A DNA stretch of 44,429 nt, from assembly GCA_018896355.1 (NCBI GenBank), contig JAHIMW010000172.1, positions 1 through 44,429 of the forward strand, in the 5' to 3' direction. The notes beneath the pieces are model-generated. The model saw only the letters and a program-made list of their open reading frames with translations, had not been told where the DNA came from and did no database searches. The stretch is from Pseudomonadota bacterium (GTDB lineage: Bacteria > Desulfobacterota > Syntrophia > Syntrophales > UBA5619). Positions 7,666 through 15,997 of this stretch are shown one piece after another (the stretch's first letter is position 1; each line of letters opens with the position of its first letter). The position numbers and the translations under genes are program-made.

Positions 7666-8324
7666 TGAAGCTCTTCATAACTTTGAATCACATGATCCGG
7701 TTGTGCCGCCAGAATATCTTCTTTTGCATTTTCACCATCCGTAATGATCATTATCCTGATGCCGGCGTTTCTTGCAGCGTTAACGTCATCCAGGCTGTCG
7801 CCAAGCAAAATGCTGCTGTCTTTACATATCCCTAACTTCTCTATTGCAAGATTCAACCCTTCAGGGTTGGGTTTAAGATTCATGACATCATTGCGACCAA
7901 GGACGACATCAAAGTAATCCGCCAGATCGAGTTTTGACAAAGCTTTTGCAAGGGTTTTGCCCCCCACATTGCTTACAAGACCGGTGCGAATCCCTTTAGC
8001 TTTGATCGTATTAAGGAAATCCTTTACACCTGATCGCAGAACCCAACGTGTCAGTGCATCTTCGTCATACCGGTCATATACACGGCAGATCTTCTCCCGT
8101 ACCTGATCAGGCGGTAATCCTATTTCAGTCGCCACCTGTACTGCCTCTGTCATCAGTGTGGAGTATTTTCTGCTGAGAATCAGGTTTTTTGTAAAACCCA
8201 TATCCCAGAGCATTTCCAAGGTTTCTTCAATGGCTTCAGAAAGTTTCCACTGAAAATCGACCAAGGTTCCTTCAAAATCAAAAAGCATTGCCTCAATATT
8301 ATCTAAACGTATTCTGTGTGTCAT
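7638..8324 (-). CDS. HAD phosphatase-like protein, phenylphosphate carboxylase delta candidate
   Basis: A 228-residue HAD-superfamily protein, last gene of the phenol cluster. Motif I is D16-F-E18-G-T20, so the usual second Asp is replaced by Glu. Motif II is S118 (GLVSN), motif III K151 (LKPNPE) and motif IV GDSLDD (D176, D180). An alpha-helical cap lies at about 25-95. In Thauera aromatica the delta subunit of phenylphosphate carboxylase is a HAD-family protein of about 18 kDa; equating this longer protein with it rests on gene context. Another possibility is a general phosphatase acting on phenylphosphate. It starts 17 bases after the small upstream gene. GC content looks lower than in the upstream phenol genes. 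Confidence 0.75.
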   Translation of the reverse strand: MTHRIRLDNIEAMLFDFEGTLVDFQWKLSEAIEETLEMLWDMGFTKNLILSRKYSTLMTEAVQVATEIGLPPDQVREKICRVYDRYDEDALTRWVLRSGVKDFLNTIKAKGIRTGLVSNVGGKTLAKALSKLDLADYFDVVLGRNDVMNLKPNPEGLNLAIEKLGICKDSSILLGDSLDDVNAARNAGIRIMIITDGENAKEDILAAQPDHVIQSYEELHKSSLRSFR

Positions 8325-8341
8325 GTCTTGCCATACTTTCT

Positions 8342-8521
8342 TTACACGAGCGATATCGCATCGGATATGTTGAGCTCCAGCATCTTCGTGCTCGCAAGGA
8401 GCCGAACAAGATTCTTATTTACGGCCTCGATATCTCCCCCCAGTTCCTGGAGTTCTTCCGCGGCTTTCCTTATCTCTTTGATCTTGGCATCCATTTTTTG
8501 GATGTTATACCCGGTTGTCAT
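8342..8521 (-). CDS. 59-residue protein in the phenol cluster, possible small carboxylase subunit
   Basis: A short gene between the PaaK-like ligase and the HAD protein. It starts ATG at 8521 with AGGAGAA 6 bases upstream and ends TAA at 8342. The product begins MTTGYNIQKMDAKIKEIRK. It is highly charged, predicted mostly helical (AAEELQELGGDIEAVNKN) and ends NISDAISLV. No family is recognised. Phenylphosphate carboxylase of Thauera has a unique small gamma subunit of about 10 kDa. Position next to the delta-like HAD gene makes this a candidate analogue, but the length is shorter and I cannot show homology. Coding potential is supported by the ribosome site and tight packing. Confidence 0.6.
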   Translation of the reverse strand: MTTGYNIQKMDAKIKEIRKAAEELQELGGDIEAVNKNLVRLLASTKMLELNISDAISLV

Positions 8522-8549
8522 GGTAAATTCTCCTAATCATACTGACTTG

Positions 8550-9896
8550 CTAATGTTCTCTCAGATCTTTGAACCTCTTCGCCTTCAAGGCGTACCTGGG
8601 CAAGCTTTCGTAGGGATGGATTTCCATTATATAACCGAGATTCGTCTTGACCCGGAGCTGTTCCTTTAAACGCTTGAGAATATCCGGTTCCTTCTTCTCG
8701 AATCCCGGCATGATCTCTATCTTAAGAAGGATTTCATCGATGTCGCCCTTCTTGCTCACCACAACTTCATATTCATTACCGAGCTCCGTAAAACTCCTCA
8801 CCACTTCCTCGATGGCCGTCGGTGCAAGGAGTACGCCCTTGACCTTGGTAATGTCATCGGTCCTGCCGACCACACCGCCGTCGATGCTCCTGAAGGTGCG
8901 GCCGCAATCGCATTCATAGTCGGCCCAGCGGATCACGTCTTTCGAGTCGAAACGGATGCAGGGCTTGGCCATCCGGTCCAGGGCCGTGATAACCATCTTG
9001 CCGTTCTTTCCGGGCGTATCGATGATTTCACCGGTATCGATATCCTCTATCTCGACGAGGAAGAAGGCCTCGTTTACGTGAAGGCCCTTCTGGAAGGTGC
9101 AACTGTAACTCCACGCGCCTATCTCCGTGGCGCCGATGTGGTCATATACCTTCGCCCCCCAGGCATCCTCGATCCTCTTCTTGGTAGTGGGGATGCTGGC
9201 GCCCGGTTCACCGGCACAGGTGATTTTCCGGATGCCGATCGATCGGGGATCAATCCCCATCTTTATCGCCGTGTCGGCCATGCCGAGCACATAAGTCGGG
9301 GTAGCTCCAAAGGAGTTGCACTTGAGTTCCTGCATCTTCATGATCCGCGCCCCCGTGTCCAGCACCCCGCCCGGAACCACCTCGCAGCCGAGCTTCTCCG
9401 CTCCGTAATGACAGGCCCAGAAGGCGACAAAAATGTTGTAACCGAAGGGGATGAACATCCTGTCCGTATCGCGGTAGCCCTGGGCATAAAGTATATAGGC
9501 CCAGCACTCCGCCCACCATTCCCAGTCCTGCCAAGTGTCTGCCTGATACACGGGGGTTCCCGTGGTGCCGCTGGTTTGCCGGAACTCCGTGACCTGACGG
9601 AGCGGAACGGCCAGCATATCGCCATAAGGGAAAGGCGGTCGGTTCTGGACGTCTCTCAACATACCCTTATCGGTCCGGGGGACCTTCCTGATGTCCTCAT
9701 AGGTTTTGATGTCGCCCGGTTCCATGCCGGTATCCCGGTAAAGTTTCCGGTAAAATGGCGAGTTTTCGTAAGCCCAGGTGAAGATCCTTCGGAACTTCTT
9801 CACCTGCAGCTCCCGGAGCTTTTCGCGCGGCATCGTTTCCATGATCGGATTCCAGTAAATGCTTCCATTCTTGGCCATCGCGTTATCTTCATTCAT
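8550..9896 (-). CDS. PaaK-like AMP-forming aryl-CoA ligase
   Basis: A 448-residue member of the phenylacetate-CoA ligase family of adenylate-forming enzymes. The ATP-binding loop TSGTTGTP is present at about residues 109-116, GATEIGAW lies mid-protein, the hinge region is in GRTDDITKVKGV, and the C-terminal lid has ALKAKRF. In context it probably activates the product of phenol carboxylation, 4-hydroxybenzoate, to 4-hydroxybenzoyl-CoA. The better-known enzymes for that step belong to another branch (HbaA/BadA type), so the substrate is inferred. Its ATG overlaps the stop of the ubiX-like gene by 4 bases, which fixes the start. The family call is secure. Confidence 0.85.
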   Translation of the reverse strand: MNEDNAMAKNGSIYWNPIMETMPREKLRELQVKKFRRIFTWAYENSPFYRKLYRDTGMEPGDIKTYEDIRKVPRTDKGMLRDVQNRPPFPYGDMLAVPLRQVTEFRQTSGTTGTPVYQADTWQDWEWWAECWAYILYAQGYRDTDRMFIPFGYNIFVAFWACHYGAEKLGCEVVPGGVLDTGARIMKMQELKCNSFGATPTYVLGMADTAIKMGIDPRSIGIRKITCAGEPGASIPTTKKRIEDAWGAKVYDHIGATEIGAWSYSCTFQKGLHVNEAFFLVEIEDIDTGEIIDTPGKNGKMVITALDRMAKPCIRFDSKDVIRWADYECDCGRTFRSIDGGVVGRTDDITKVKGVLLAPTAIEEVVRSFTELGNEYEVVVSKKGDIDEILLKIEIMPGFEKKEPDILKRLKEQLRVKTNLGYIMEIHPYESLPRYALKAKRFKDLREH

Positions 9897-10480
9897 TCTA
9901 TTTTATACTGTCCTATGTCAGTCCCGGTCCAGCGCTTGAACAGATTATGTTCGATGCCGACCTGATCGAGCGCCTTGCCGATGCTCTGGTGGATAATGTC
10001 AAGGATGGTTTCGGGCTTGTGATAGAAGGCCGGTATCGGCGGCAGGATCACCGCGCCGATGTCGGCGGCTCGTGACATCAGGTCGAGATGTCCCTTGTGA
10101 AAGGGCGTTTCCCGCACCATCAGCACCAGCGTGCGCCGCTCCTTGAGCGTCACGTCGGCGGCGCGCACCACCAGGTTGTAGGTAAACGAATTGGCAATCG
10201 CCGACAGCGTCTTGATGGTGCAGGGTGCGACGATCATGCCGCGGGTGCGGAACGACCCGCTGGCGATGGCGGCGCCGACATCTTTGTTTTGATAGACCAC
10301 GTTCGCCAGCGATCTGACTTCGTCGAGCGAGCAGTCCGTCTCGATCGCGAGGTTCATGCCGGCGGCCTCGCTCAGGATGAGGTGGGTTTCTTGGCCCAGA
10401 CCTTTCAGGACGCGCAGCATTTCCACGCCATAGATCACGCCCGACGCGCCGGTAATCGCCACCACCAATGGCAAACTCAT
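9893..10480 (-). CDS. ubiX: UbiX-like flavin prenyltransferase
   Basis: A 195-residue flavoprotein of the UbiX/Pad1 family, which joins dimethylallyl phosphate to FMN to make prenylated FMN, the cofactor of UbiD decarboxylases. The N-terminal FMN loop ITGASGVIYG (about 9-18) and the SGSFRTRGMIVAPCTIKTLSAIA segment region (about 74-96) are typical, as is the late RETPFHKGHLDLM stretch that contacts the prenyl donor. It lies in the same operon as a UbiD-like carboxylase, its expected client. It is coupled to the next gene by a 4-base overlap. Confidence 0.92.
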   Translation of the reverse strand: MSLPLVVAITGASGVIYGVEMLRVLKGLGQETHLILSEAAGMNLAIETDCSLDEVRSLANVVYQNKDVGAAIASGSFRTRGMIVAPCTIKTLSAIANSFTYNLVVRAADVTLKERRTLVLMVRETPFHKGHLDLMSRAADIGAVILPPIPAFYHKPETILDIIHQSIGKALDQVGIEHNLFKRWTGTDIGQYKIE

Positions 10481-10532
10481 TTATCTGCTCCTGAAGTTCT
10501 CTGCCGGATTATCGTGAAGCGTCGGCGCTGTT

Positions 10533-11210
10533 TTACAGTATAGACTCCCGCACCTCGGCAGACTCAAGTGCCGGAAAACCCGCCGCCGCAAGCGCGGCAA
10601 CGACCTTGCCGATCTCCCCGGGGTAAAATCGGAGAATCACAGTCCTTTCCGGAAAAACGTCGTCATCCGGTTTCGCGCGCCGTCCAACCGGGTAGATCGC
10701 TTGCACCACGGCGCCAGCCGCCTCGACAACGTCGGCGATCCGGCCCAGCACGCCTGGGCCGAGCTTGAGCGGCGCAAGCGTCACACCGCTGTGCCGCTCC
10801 CAGGCGCCCAGGCAATGAGCGGCAAGCTGAAAAATCTCATTGGCGGAAATGATGCCAACCACCTCTTCTCCATCCATGACGGGGAACTGGGCCACCCCCA
10901 AATCCTGGCCCTTGAGCAGGCAATGTACCATGGTGTCGTCACTCCGCACCGTGGCCGGATTGCGCACCATGACGTCGCGCACCTTGAGGCGATTGACGAA
11001 GAAGTTGAATTCGTCCGCGCTCTGGGTGCGCATGACAAAGTGTCCCATGCGCAACATGTTGGGACGCGTCACCAGCCCGCGCAGCCGCCCGTTATCCACC
11101 ACGGGCAGGACATGCAGATTGTTGTCGGTTAGCAGACGCTTGGCTTCCGAGACCAGCGTATCGCTCGGTATCGTTATCGGATTGGTTTGCATCCAGTTTC
11201 GCACGATCAT
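10533..11210 (-). CDS. CBS-domain protein, phenylphosphate synthase protein 3 candidate
   Basis: A 225-residue protein with two CBS domains: about residues 1-55 (MQTNPITIPSDTLVSEAKRLL) and about 75-135 (VRDVMVRNPATVRSDDTM, then QFPVMDGEEVVGIIS). An ACT-like tail follows at about 145-225. In Thauera aromatica, protein 3 of phenylphosphate synthase is a CBS protein of about 24 kDa that stimulates the two catalytic proteins. Size, domains and neighbours all agree with that role. CBS pairs normally bind adenine nucleotides, so it could sense energy charge. It is separated here from the two catalytic synthase genes by four other genes. Confidence 0.82.
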   Translation of the reverse strand: MIVRNWMQTNPITIPSDTLVSEAKRLLTDNNLHVLPVVDNGRLRGLVTRPNMLRMGHFVMRTQSADEFNFFVNRLKVRDVMVRNPATVRSDDTMVHCLLKGQDLGVAQFPVMDGEEVVGIISANEIFQLAAHCLGAWERHSGVTLAPLKLGPGVLGRIADVVEAAGAVVQAIYPVGRRAKPDDDVFPERTVILRFYPGEIGKVVAALAAAGFPALESAEVRESIL

Positions 11211-11330
11211 TGCCGATTCTCCTTCATAACGACCCCGCCGGGCCGCCCCGGGAAAGCGGGGCCCACAGGCCGCGGACGCGGTGAGTGGCGATCACTTCCT
11301 TCAATGAGAAGGGGGGGATGGCGGGGCGGG

Positions 11331-11882
11331 TCACAGATACCCGCCGTAGTGTGCCAGCGCCAGCGCGGCAACGGTCATGGCGTTGTTGATTTCGCCGCTG
11401 GCGATGCGTGCCGGAACTTCCTGCGCACCGAGCAACACCACCTCGATGTCCTCGCCCGCGTCGAGTTTCGGCGCGCTCGTCAGCCGCACGTCCCGTGCCA
11501 GGTAAATCCAGGCTCGGTTAGAGAACAGCGCGGGCTGTGGCCGCAGTTGCCCGAGAAATGCCCAAGCGCCGCCGCTGTAGCCGGTTTCCTCCGCCAACTC
11601 GCGCGCTGCACCCTGCTCCGGACTTTCCTCCTCCGCGTTGCCATCGTGCAGTCCGCCCGGCACTTCCAGACTGGCCTCGCGCGAACCGTGCCGATACTGC
11701 CTGACCATCACCAGTTTTTTGTCCTCGGTCAGCGGTACGGCCATCAGCCAGTCTATCATCCGGATCACGTGGAAGTCGCGCTCGCCTCCGGTACGCGGCG
11801 AGCGGGCGCGATCGCGTATCACCTGCAGTAAACCGGCGTCGAACATCGGTTCCGAGGCAATCAGGGGCCAGGGCCGGATCAA
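11331..11882 (-). CDS. NUDIX hydrolase
   Basis: A 183-residue NUDIX protein. The box reads GGLHDGN, then a short acidic insert, then ARELAEETGY, which supplies the REUxEExGU core. Upstream the VRQYRHG strand matches ADP-ribose/nucleotide-sugar pyrophosphatases. The substrate is unknown. MutT-like genes occur in described phenol-carboxylation clusters, so it is probably a retained accessory gene rather than chance. Its start overlaps the stop of the Tm-1-like gene by 4 bases. About 120 bases separate its end from the CBS gene. Confidence 0.85.
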   Translation of the reverse strand: MIRPWPLIASEPMFDAGLLQVIRDRARSPRTGGERDFHVIRMIDWLMAVPLTEDKKLVMVRQYRHGSREASLEVPGGLHDGNAEEESPEQGAARELAEETGYSGGAWAFLGQLRPQPALFSNRAWIYLARDVRLTSAPKLDAGEDIEVVLLGAQEVPARIASGEINNAMTVAALALAHYGGYL

Positions 11883-13156
11883 TGCGCCGCCTCCATAGGT
11901 GCCGACGGTGTCGTCAGCGGCGCGTGCGCTCCTGCATACAGCCGCATGAATTCATCGACGGCAACCCGGGCAAATTCCGGGGTGTAAAGATGCAGGTCGA
12001 CCTCCTTGACCCGCTCCGGATCGGCGAGCTTTTCCTTCAAGCGCGCAACGAAGGCGGCGTCGGCAACCGGGTCGAAAATGGGCCGCCCTTCCTTGTCGAG
12101 CGACGACCAGCCTTTGAGCGGAATCAGGAAAGACCAGGGGCCCTTGGACCGGTTGAGCCGGTCGGCGATCACGTCGGCGGCCTGACGCAACTCATCGGCG
12201 GTAGTGCGAACCTGGACGCGCAGGGCGTCCTGTACGTACTGGGTTCGATCTCGGGTTTTCTCCAGCATGTCGGGGCGGCCGCCATAGGACAGGATATCGA
12301 GGCCGCAGGGCGCCAGCACCATGGGTATCCCGGTTTCGACGGCCGCCATCAGCCGCTCCGGCCCCGGATCGCGGTTGCCCTTGAAGAGGTTTTCCATGAT
12401 CCCGCCGATGCAAATGTCGACCACGCCGTGGAAAGCGCCGGCACGGATCATCTCTTCCATCGCCTTGTCGCCCTTGCCTTGCGCATGACAGACAATCGGT
12501 GTGAAACCGGCCTCCTCCAGCATGCCGAGCGCGGCCTGCACCGCCATCTCGGCGAAACCGAAGGAAGAGATGGCCACACAGGGTTTGTCGAAAACGAAAT
12601 GGGTGCCCAGGGTCATCTCCACCATGCCGCAGATGGCCCCGACCGCGTTGATGATCTGCGCCTTCAGGAGCGGATTCATTTTCACGATATCGAGCACCGT
12701 GTGGTGCATGGTGATGTCGTGGGTGCCGACATACTTGTCGATGTAAGCCGGGTGCGCCGCCATCGGAGTGGCCATCAGCTTGGGCATGCCGAAAGGCAGC
12801 CGTTTCATGATCGAAGTGGCGACCAGCGTGGATGTGGCGCCGCCGATGCCGATCATGCCCTGGACCCGGCCCTGTTTGACCAGTTCATCGATGATCGCCG
12901 CGGCGCCCCGGATCTGGTTGTTGGTCGCGGCATCCCGGTCGGAGCGGTACTTTTCGCGCACCGCTTCGATCGGCAGCCCGCCGCGCGCCGCCACCGCCTC
13001 GGTGGTGATGTCGCCGGCAAACGGCGGCGGCTCCTCCATGCTGAAATCAAGCAGGATGGCCTCGTGGCCCCGGTCGGCAATCAGTTGCTTGACGAAGACG
13101 ATCTCCTTGCCGCGGGTGTCCAGATTGCAGACGATGACGATGCCTTTCTTGCCCAT
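11879..13156 (-). CDS. Tm-1-like (UPF0261) protein
   Basis: A 425-residue protein of the UPF0261 / Tm-1-like ATP-binding family. Typical segments are CNLDTRGKEIVFVKQL near the start, MIGIGGATSTLVATSIMK, and GTHDITMHHTVLDIV. Plant Tm-1 is a viral-replication inhibitor with an ATP-binding fold; the role of bacterial members is not established. I choose the ATG at 13156, preceded by GGAGGAAG, over an in-frame start at 13192 because MGKKGIVIVCNLDTRGK is how the family begins. Its place inside the phenol operon, coupled to NUDIX, suggests a part in phenol metabolism that is not described by sequence alone. Confidence 0.85.
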   Translation of the reverse strand: MGKKGIVIVCNLDTRGKEIVFVKQLIADRGHEAILLDFSMEEPPPFAGDITTEAVAARGGLPIEAVREKYRSDRDAATNNQIRGAAAIIDELVKQGRVQGMIGIGGATSTLVATSIMKRLPFGMPKLMATPMAAHPAYIDKYVGTHDITMHHTVLDIVKMNPLLKAQIINAVGAICGMVEMTLGTHFVFDKPCVAISSFGFAEMAVQAALGMLEEAGFTPIVCHAQGKGDKAMEEMIRAGAFHGVVDICIGGIMENLFKGNRDPGPERLMAAVETGIPMVLAPCGLDILSYGGRPDMLEKTRDRTQYVQDALRVQVRTTADELRQAADVIADRLNRSKGPWSFLIPLKGWSSLDKEGRPIFDPVADAAFVARLKEKLADPERVKEVDLHLYTPEFARVAVDEFMRLYAGAHAPLTTPSAPMEAAH

Positions 13157-13227
13157 GTGCGGAACTTCCTCCACTCCGCCGCTCGCCAACACAGACGAGC
13201 GGCCGGCGATAGCTTTATATGAAAATG

Positions 13228-13279
13228 CCCCCTCTCCCTGTATCCCTCCCCCTTGAAGGGGGAGGGGAGGGTGGGGGTG
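13228..13279. repeat. Interspersed C/G-rich palindromic repeat, copy 1
   Basis: The core is CCCTCCCCCTT-GA-AGGGGGAGGG with flanking C-rich and GGGTGGGGG arms. A second copy with the same plan lies at 24827-24874. Both sit between co-directional genes of an operon. It forms a strong hairpin in RNA and could stabilise or attenuate the transcript between the UbiD and Tm-1-like genes. No coding content. Confidence 0.75.
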
Positions 13280-13315
13280 ATTGATCCTTCGTTGCGACCA
13301 ACCCGGGTATGGGGG

Positions 13316-14824
13316 TTACTTGGCCGACTTCTTGACTTCGGGCCGGGTCAGCCGGCTGATCATGCCGGCCACCGGGCTGGCGCCGGAAAAGCCGTACTCG
13401 TTCCAGCGATCGGAAACTTTTTGCAGCACGGCGCGATCCATGAAAATTTCGTTGGGCTTGTTGGTCCATTCGTAAGGCGTACAGGCATCGAGAATGATGC
13501 GGCTGGTGATGTCGCGCGCCTCGATCGGCAGGCCGGGATCGAGCGGCGTGGAGCGCCCGCGGTCGATGATCTGGGCCGAGCGCTTCGGGTCGAAGCGGGT
13601 AGCCAGCGCCCACCAGACGCGATCCCAGTCGTCGGCATCGATGTCGTGATCGACGACGATCACGCCCTTCACGCCGTAGTGACCGGTGGTGGTGGCGATG
13701 ACGGCATTGCCGACGTGATTGGAGTGCCCGGGATACATCTGCTTGACCGATACCACGACCCAGAACCTGCCGCAAGCTTCGGGCGGGATATACACGCTCT
13801 GGATGCCCGGCACCTTCATGGTCTCAAGGTCATGCCAGAGCGTTGCGGTACGGTTCAAGGACTGGATCATGTGGATGTCGTTAATCGGCTTGCCCACGGT
13901 CGTCGCCCACATCACCGGCTTGTTGCGATGCAGGATGCGCGCGATACGCAGAACCGGCTTGGGATAATCCTTGCCCTTGTTGCCCGAATAGTAGCCGGTG
14001 TATTCGCCGAAGGGCCCCTCTTCCATCAATTCGTTCGGGTCGATCCAGCCTTCGGCGATGATCTCGGCGGTTGCCGGCAAGGTAAGCCCGGTCAGTTCCG
14101 ACTTGAACACCTTGACCGGCTTGCCGCGCAGCGAGCCGGCCACGTCGTATTCATCCACCTGCGCACTGACCAGCGTGGAGCCGGCCAGGAACAGTACCGG
14201 ATCGGTGCCCACCACATACGCGGCGGGCATCAGTTCGCCGCGTTCCTGGTACTTCTTCATGTGCATGTCGCCGTGCTTGCCCTTGATGATCTGCGAGCCC
14301 AGGATGTTCTTGCCCAGCACCTGGGCGCGGTAGGTGCCCAGATTGGTCCAGCCGGAGTCCGGATCCCGGGTTACCAGGAAACCGGAAGTGACGAAAAAGC
14401 GTCCGCCGTCGTCCGGATAAAACCAGGGCGAAGGGAACATCTCGATATCGACGGCTTCGCCCTCGATGATGTTCTCCTTCACCTGCGGATTGTCGACAAA
14501 CTCCGGCTTGACCATCGTCTTGGTGGTGAGTTCCATCCACTTCTTGGACAACTGGCTCATCGACAGCGACGGATCCTGCTCCAGCGCAATGGCCAGCCGC
14601 TTCGAGGTGGTGAAGGCGCTGGTGAATACCGGAATGTCGTAGCCTTTGACGTTCTCGTATAACAGCGCCGGCCCCTTCTTCTCCTCATTGACCTTCGATA
14701 CATGGCAGAGCTCGAATTTCCAGTCCACCTCGGTCTTGATGCGGTGCAATTCGCCGTTGGCCTCGAGAGCGGCGATGTAGCTGCGAAGATCGTCGATGGG
14801 CTTTACTTCCTTAGGTGCATTCAT
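13316..14824 (-). CDS. UbiD-family carboxylase, phenylphosphate carboxylase large subunit
   Basis: A 502-residue UbiD-family (de)carboxylase that should use prenylated FMN. The cofactor and metal residues of the family are kept: N161 and R166 in TNLGTYRAQ, His in GKHGDMH (184/188), E225 in DEYDVAG, and the catalytic E269/E274 in EEGPFGEYTGY. In the context of phenylphosphate synthase it most likely carboxylates phenylphosphate to 4-hydroxybenzoate, as the alpha/beta subunits do in Thauera. Thauera has two UbiD-like subunits; only one is in this window. The ATG at 14824 is preceded by AAGGAGA. The downstream gap of 160 bases holds the C/G-rich repeat. Confidence 0.9.
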   Translation of the reverse strand: MNAPKEVKPIDDLRSYIAALEANGELHRIKTEVDWKFELCHVSKVNEEKKGPALLYENVKGYDIPVFTSAFTTSKRLAIALEQDPSLSMSQLSKKWMELTTKTMVKPEFVDNPQVKENIIEGEAVDIEMFPSPWFYPDDGGRFFVTSGFLVTRDPDSGWTNLGTYRAQVLGKNILGSQIIKGKHGDMHMKKYQERGELMPAAYVVGTDPVLFLAGSTLVSAQVDEYDVAGSLRGKPVKVFKSELTGLTLPATAEIIAEGWIDPNELMEEGPFGEYTGYYSGNKGKDYPKPVLRIARILHRNKPVMWATTVGKPINDIHMIQSLNRTATLWHDLETMKVPGIQSVYIPPEACGRFWVVVSVKQMYPGHSNHVGNAVIATTTGHYGVKGVIVVDHDIDADDWDRVWWALATRFDPKRSAQIIDRGRSTPLDPGLPIEARDITSRIILDACTPYEWTNKPNEIFMDRAVLQKVSDRWNEYGFSGASPVAGMISRLTRPEVKKSAK

Positions 14825-14872
14825 AATGTCTCCTTTCTCCTTAAAAGCGTTAAAAATATGCCTGCCGATGGT

Positions 14873-15997
14873 TCATTTCACTTTCTTGCCCGCCAGCATA
14901 CTGGAGAGGATGTAATCCATGGCCGAGGCGCCGGCATCGGCGACCGGTTCCAGTCGCTTTTCGCTCCATACCGTCTCGGGACGGGCCTGCAGGATGAAAA
15001 TGTTGCCGCCGGCAGGAAGGTCCTTGTCCACCGCCCATTCGATGTCCATCGGGCGCCCGTAATGCTTCTCGATCTGCTTGCCCATCCCGGCCAGTTCGGT
15101 GATCTCGTCGTCGATCAGAGACTGCACTCTCTGCCGCTCGAAAGGCACCTCCACGGCCAGGGATTGCTGGGTCTTCAGATCCACCGTGTAGCACATCTCC
15201 TTTTGGGAGATGGTCCGGTCGATGATGTCCAGCGTCACCTTGTTCACGACGAAGTGATCCGGCGTCACCTCGCCCGAAACCACCGATTCGCCGAAACCGA
15301 AGTTGGAATCGATGACGATCACCGAGCGATCGCCGTTAGCCGGGTGGATGGTGAACATCACCCCGGCCGTATGCGCGTTCGCCATTTTCTGTACCCCGAT
15401 GCTGATCGCCATCCGTTCGTCGTCGAGGCCGCGGTTGGCCCGGTAGGCAATGGCCCGGGCCGTGTAAAGGCTGGAGATGCAGCGGCGCATGTGATGCAGC
15501 ACCTCGTCGATGCCCCGGATCCACAAATAGGTATCCTGCTGACCGGCGAAGCTGGCGCCGGGAAGATCCTCGGCCGTGGCGCTGGAACGCACCGCCACCG
15601 GCGCCGCCGGCATACAGCAGCGCAGCGAGAGCTTGCGATAGCACTCGGCCACCAGGTCCTCGATTTCCGTGGAAAACGGATGCGCCTCAATGCTCGTGCG
15701 GATGGATGCGCTGGTCCGCTCCAACGCGTCCATGTCCGCAGCATCGAGCTTATCGAGCAGGGACTTGATCTCCCGGTTTATCCCCGCCTCGGCCATGAAG
15801 CGGCGGTAACCCTCGGTGGTCAGCGCAAAGCCGGGCGGCACCCGCACCCCGGCGTTGATCAGCTCGCCGAGGGAGGAGCACTTGCCGCCGACCAGGGGAA
15901 CGGAATCCTTCCGGCATTCCTCGAACCAGCAGACCAGCGGAACACCCGCCGGCCCCCTGCCGGCCACCGCACCGCCCATGGCCGCGCTCTCCGTCAT
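14873..15997 (-). CDS. Phenylphosphate synthase protein 2 (ATP-binding, PEP-synthase N-terminal-like)
   Basis: A 374-residue protein matching the N-terminal ATP-grasp domain of PEP synthase / pyruvate phosphate dikinase. Family segments are GGKCSSLGELINAGVRVPPGF near residue 38, AVRSSATAEDLPGASFAGQQ at about 140-160, and the C-terminal QARPETVWS. It has no phosphohistidine domain of its own; that domain is in the upstream partner gene. In Thauera, protein 2 transfers phosphate from ATP to the histidine of protein 1. Its start overlaps the partner's stop in ATGA. PEP synthase itself would have both domains and a PEP-binding domain in one chain, so a split phenylphosphate synthase is the better reading. 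Confidence 0.9.
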   Translation of the reverse strand: MTESAAMGGAVAGRGPAGVPLVCWFEECRKDSVPLVGGKCSSLGELINAGVRVPPGFALTTEGYRRFMAEAGINREIKSLLDKLDAADMDALERTSASIRTSIEAHPFSTEIEDLVAECYRKLSLRCCMPAAPVAVRSSATAEDLPGASFAGQQDTYLWIRGIDEVLHHMRRCISSLYTARAIAYRANRGLDDERMAISIGVQKMANAHTAGVMFTIHPANGDRSVIVIDSNFGFGESVVSGEVTPDHFVVNKVTLDIIDRTISQKEMCYTVDLKTQQSLAVEVPFERQRVQSLIDDEITELAGMGKQIEKHYGRPMDIEWAVDKDLPAGGNIFILQARPETVWSEKRLEPVADAGASAMDYILSSMLAGKKVK

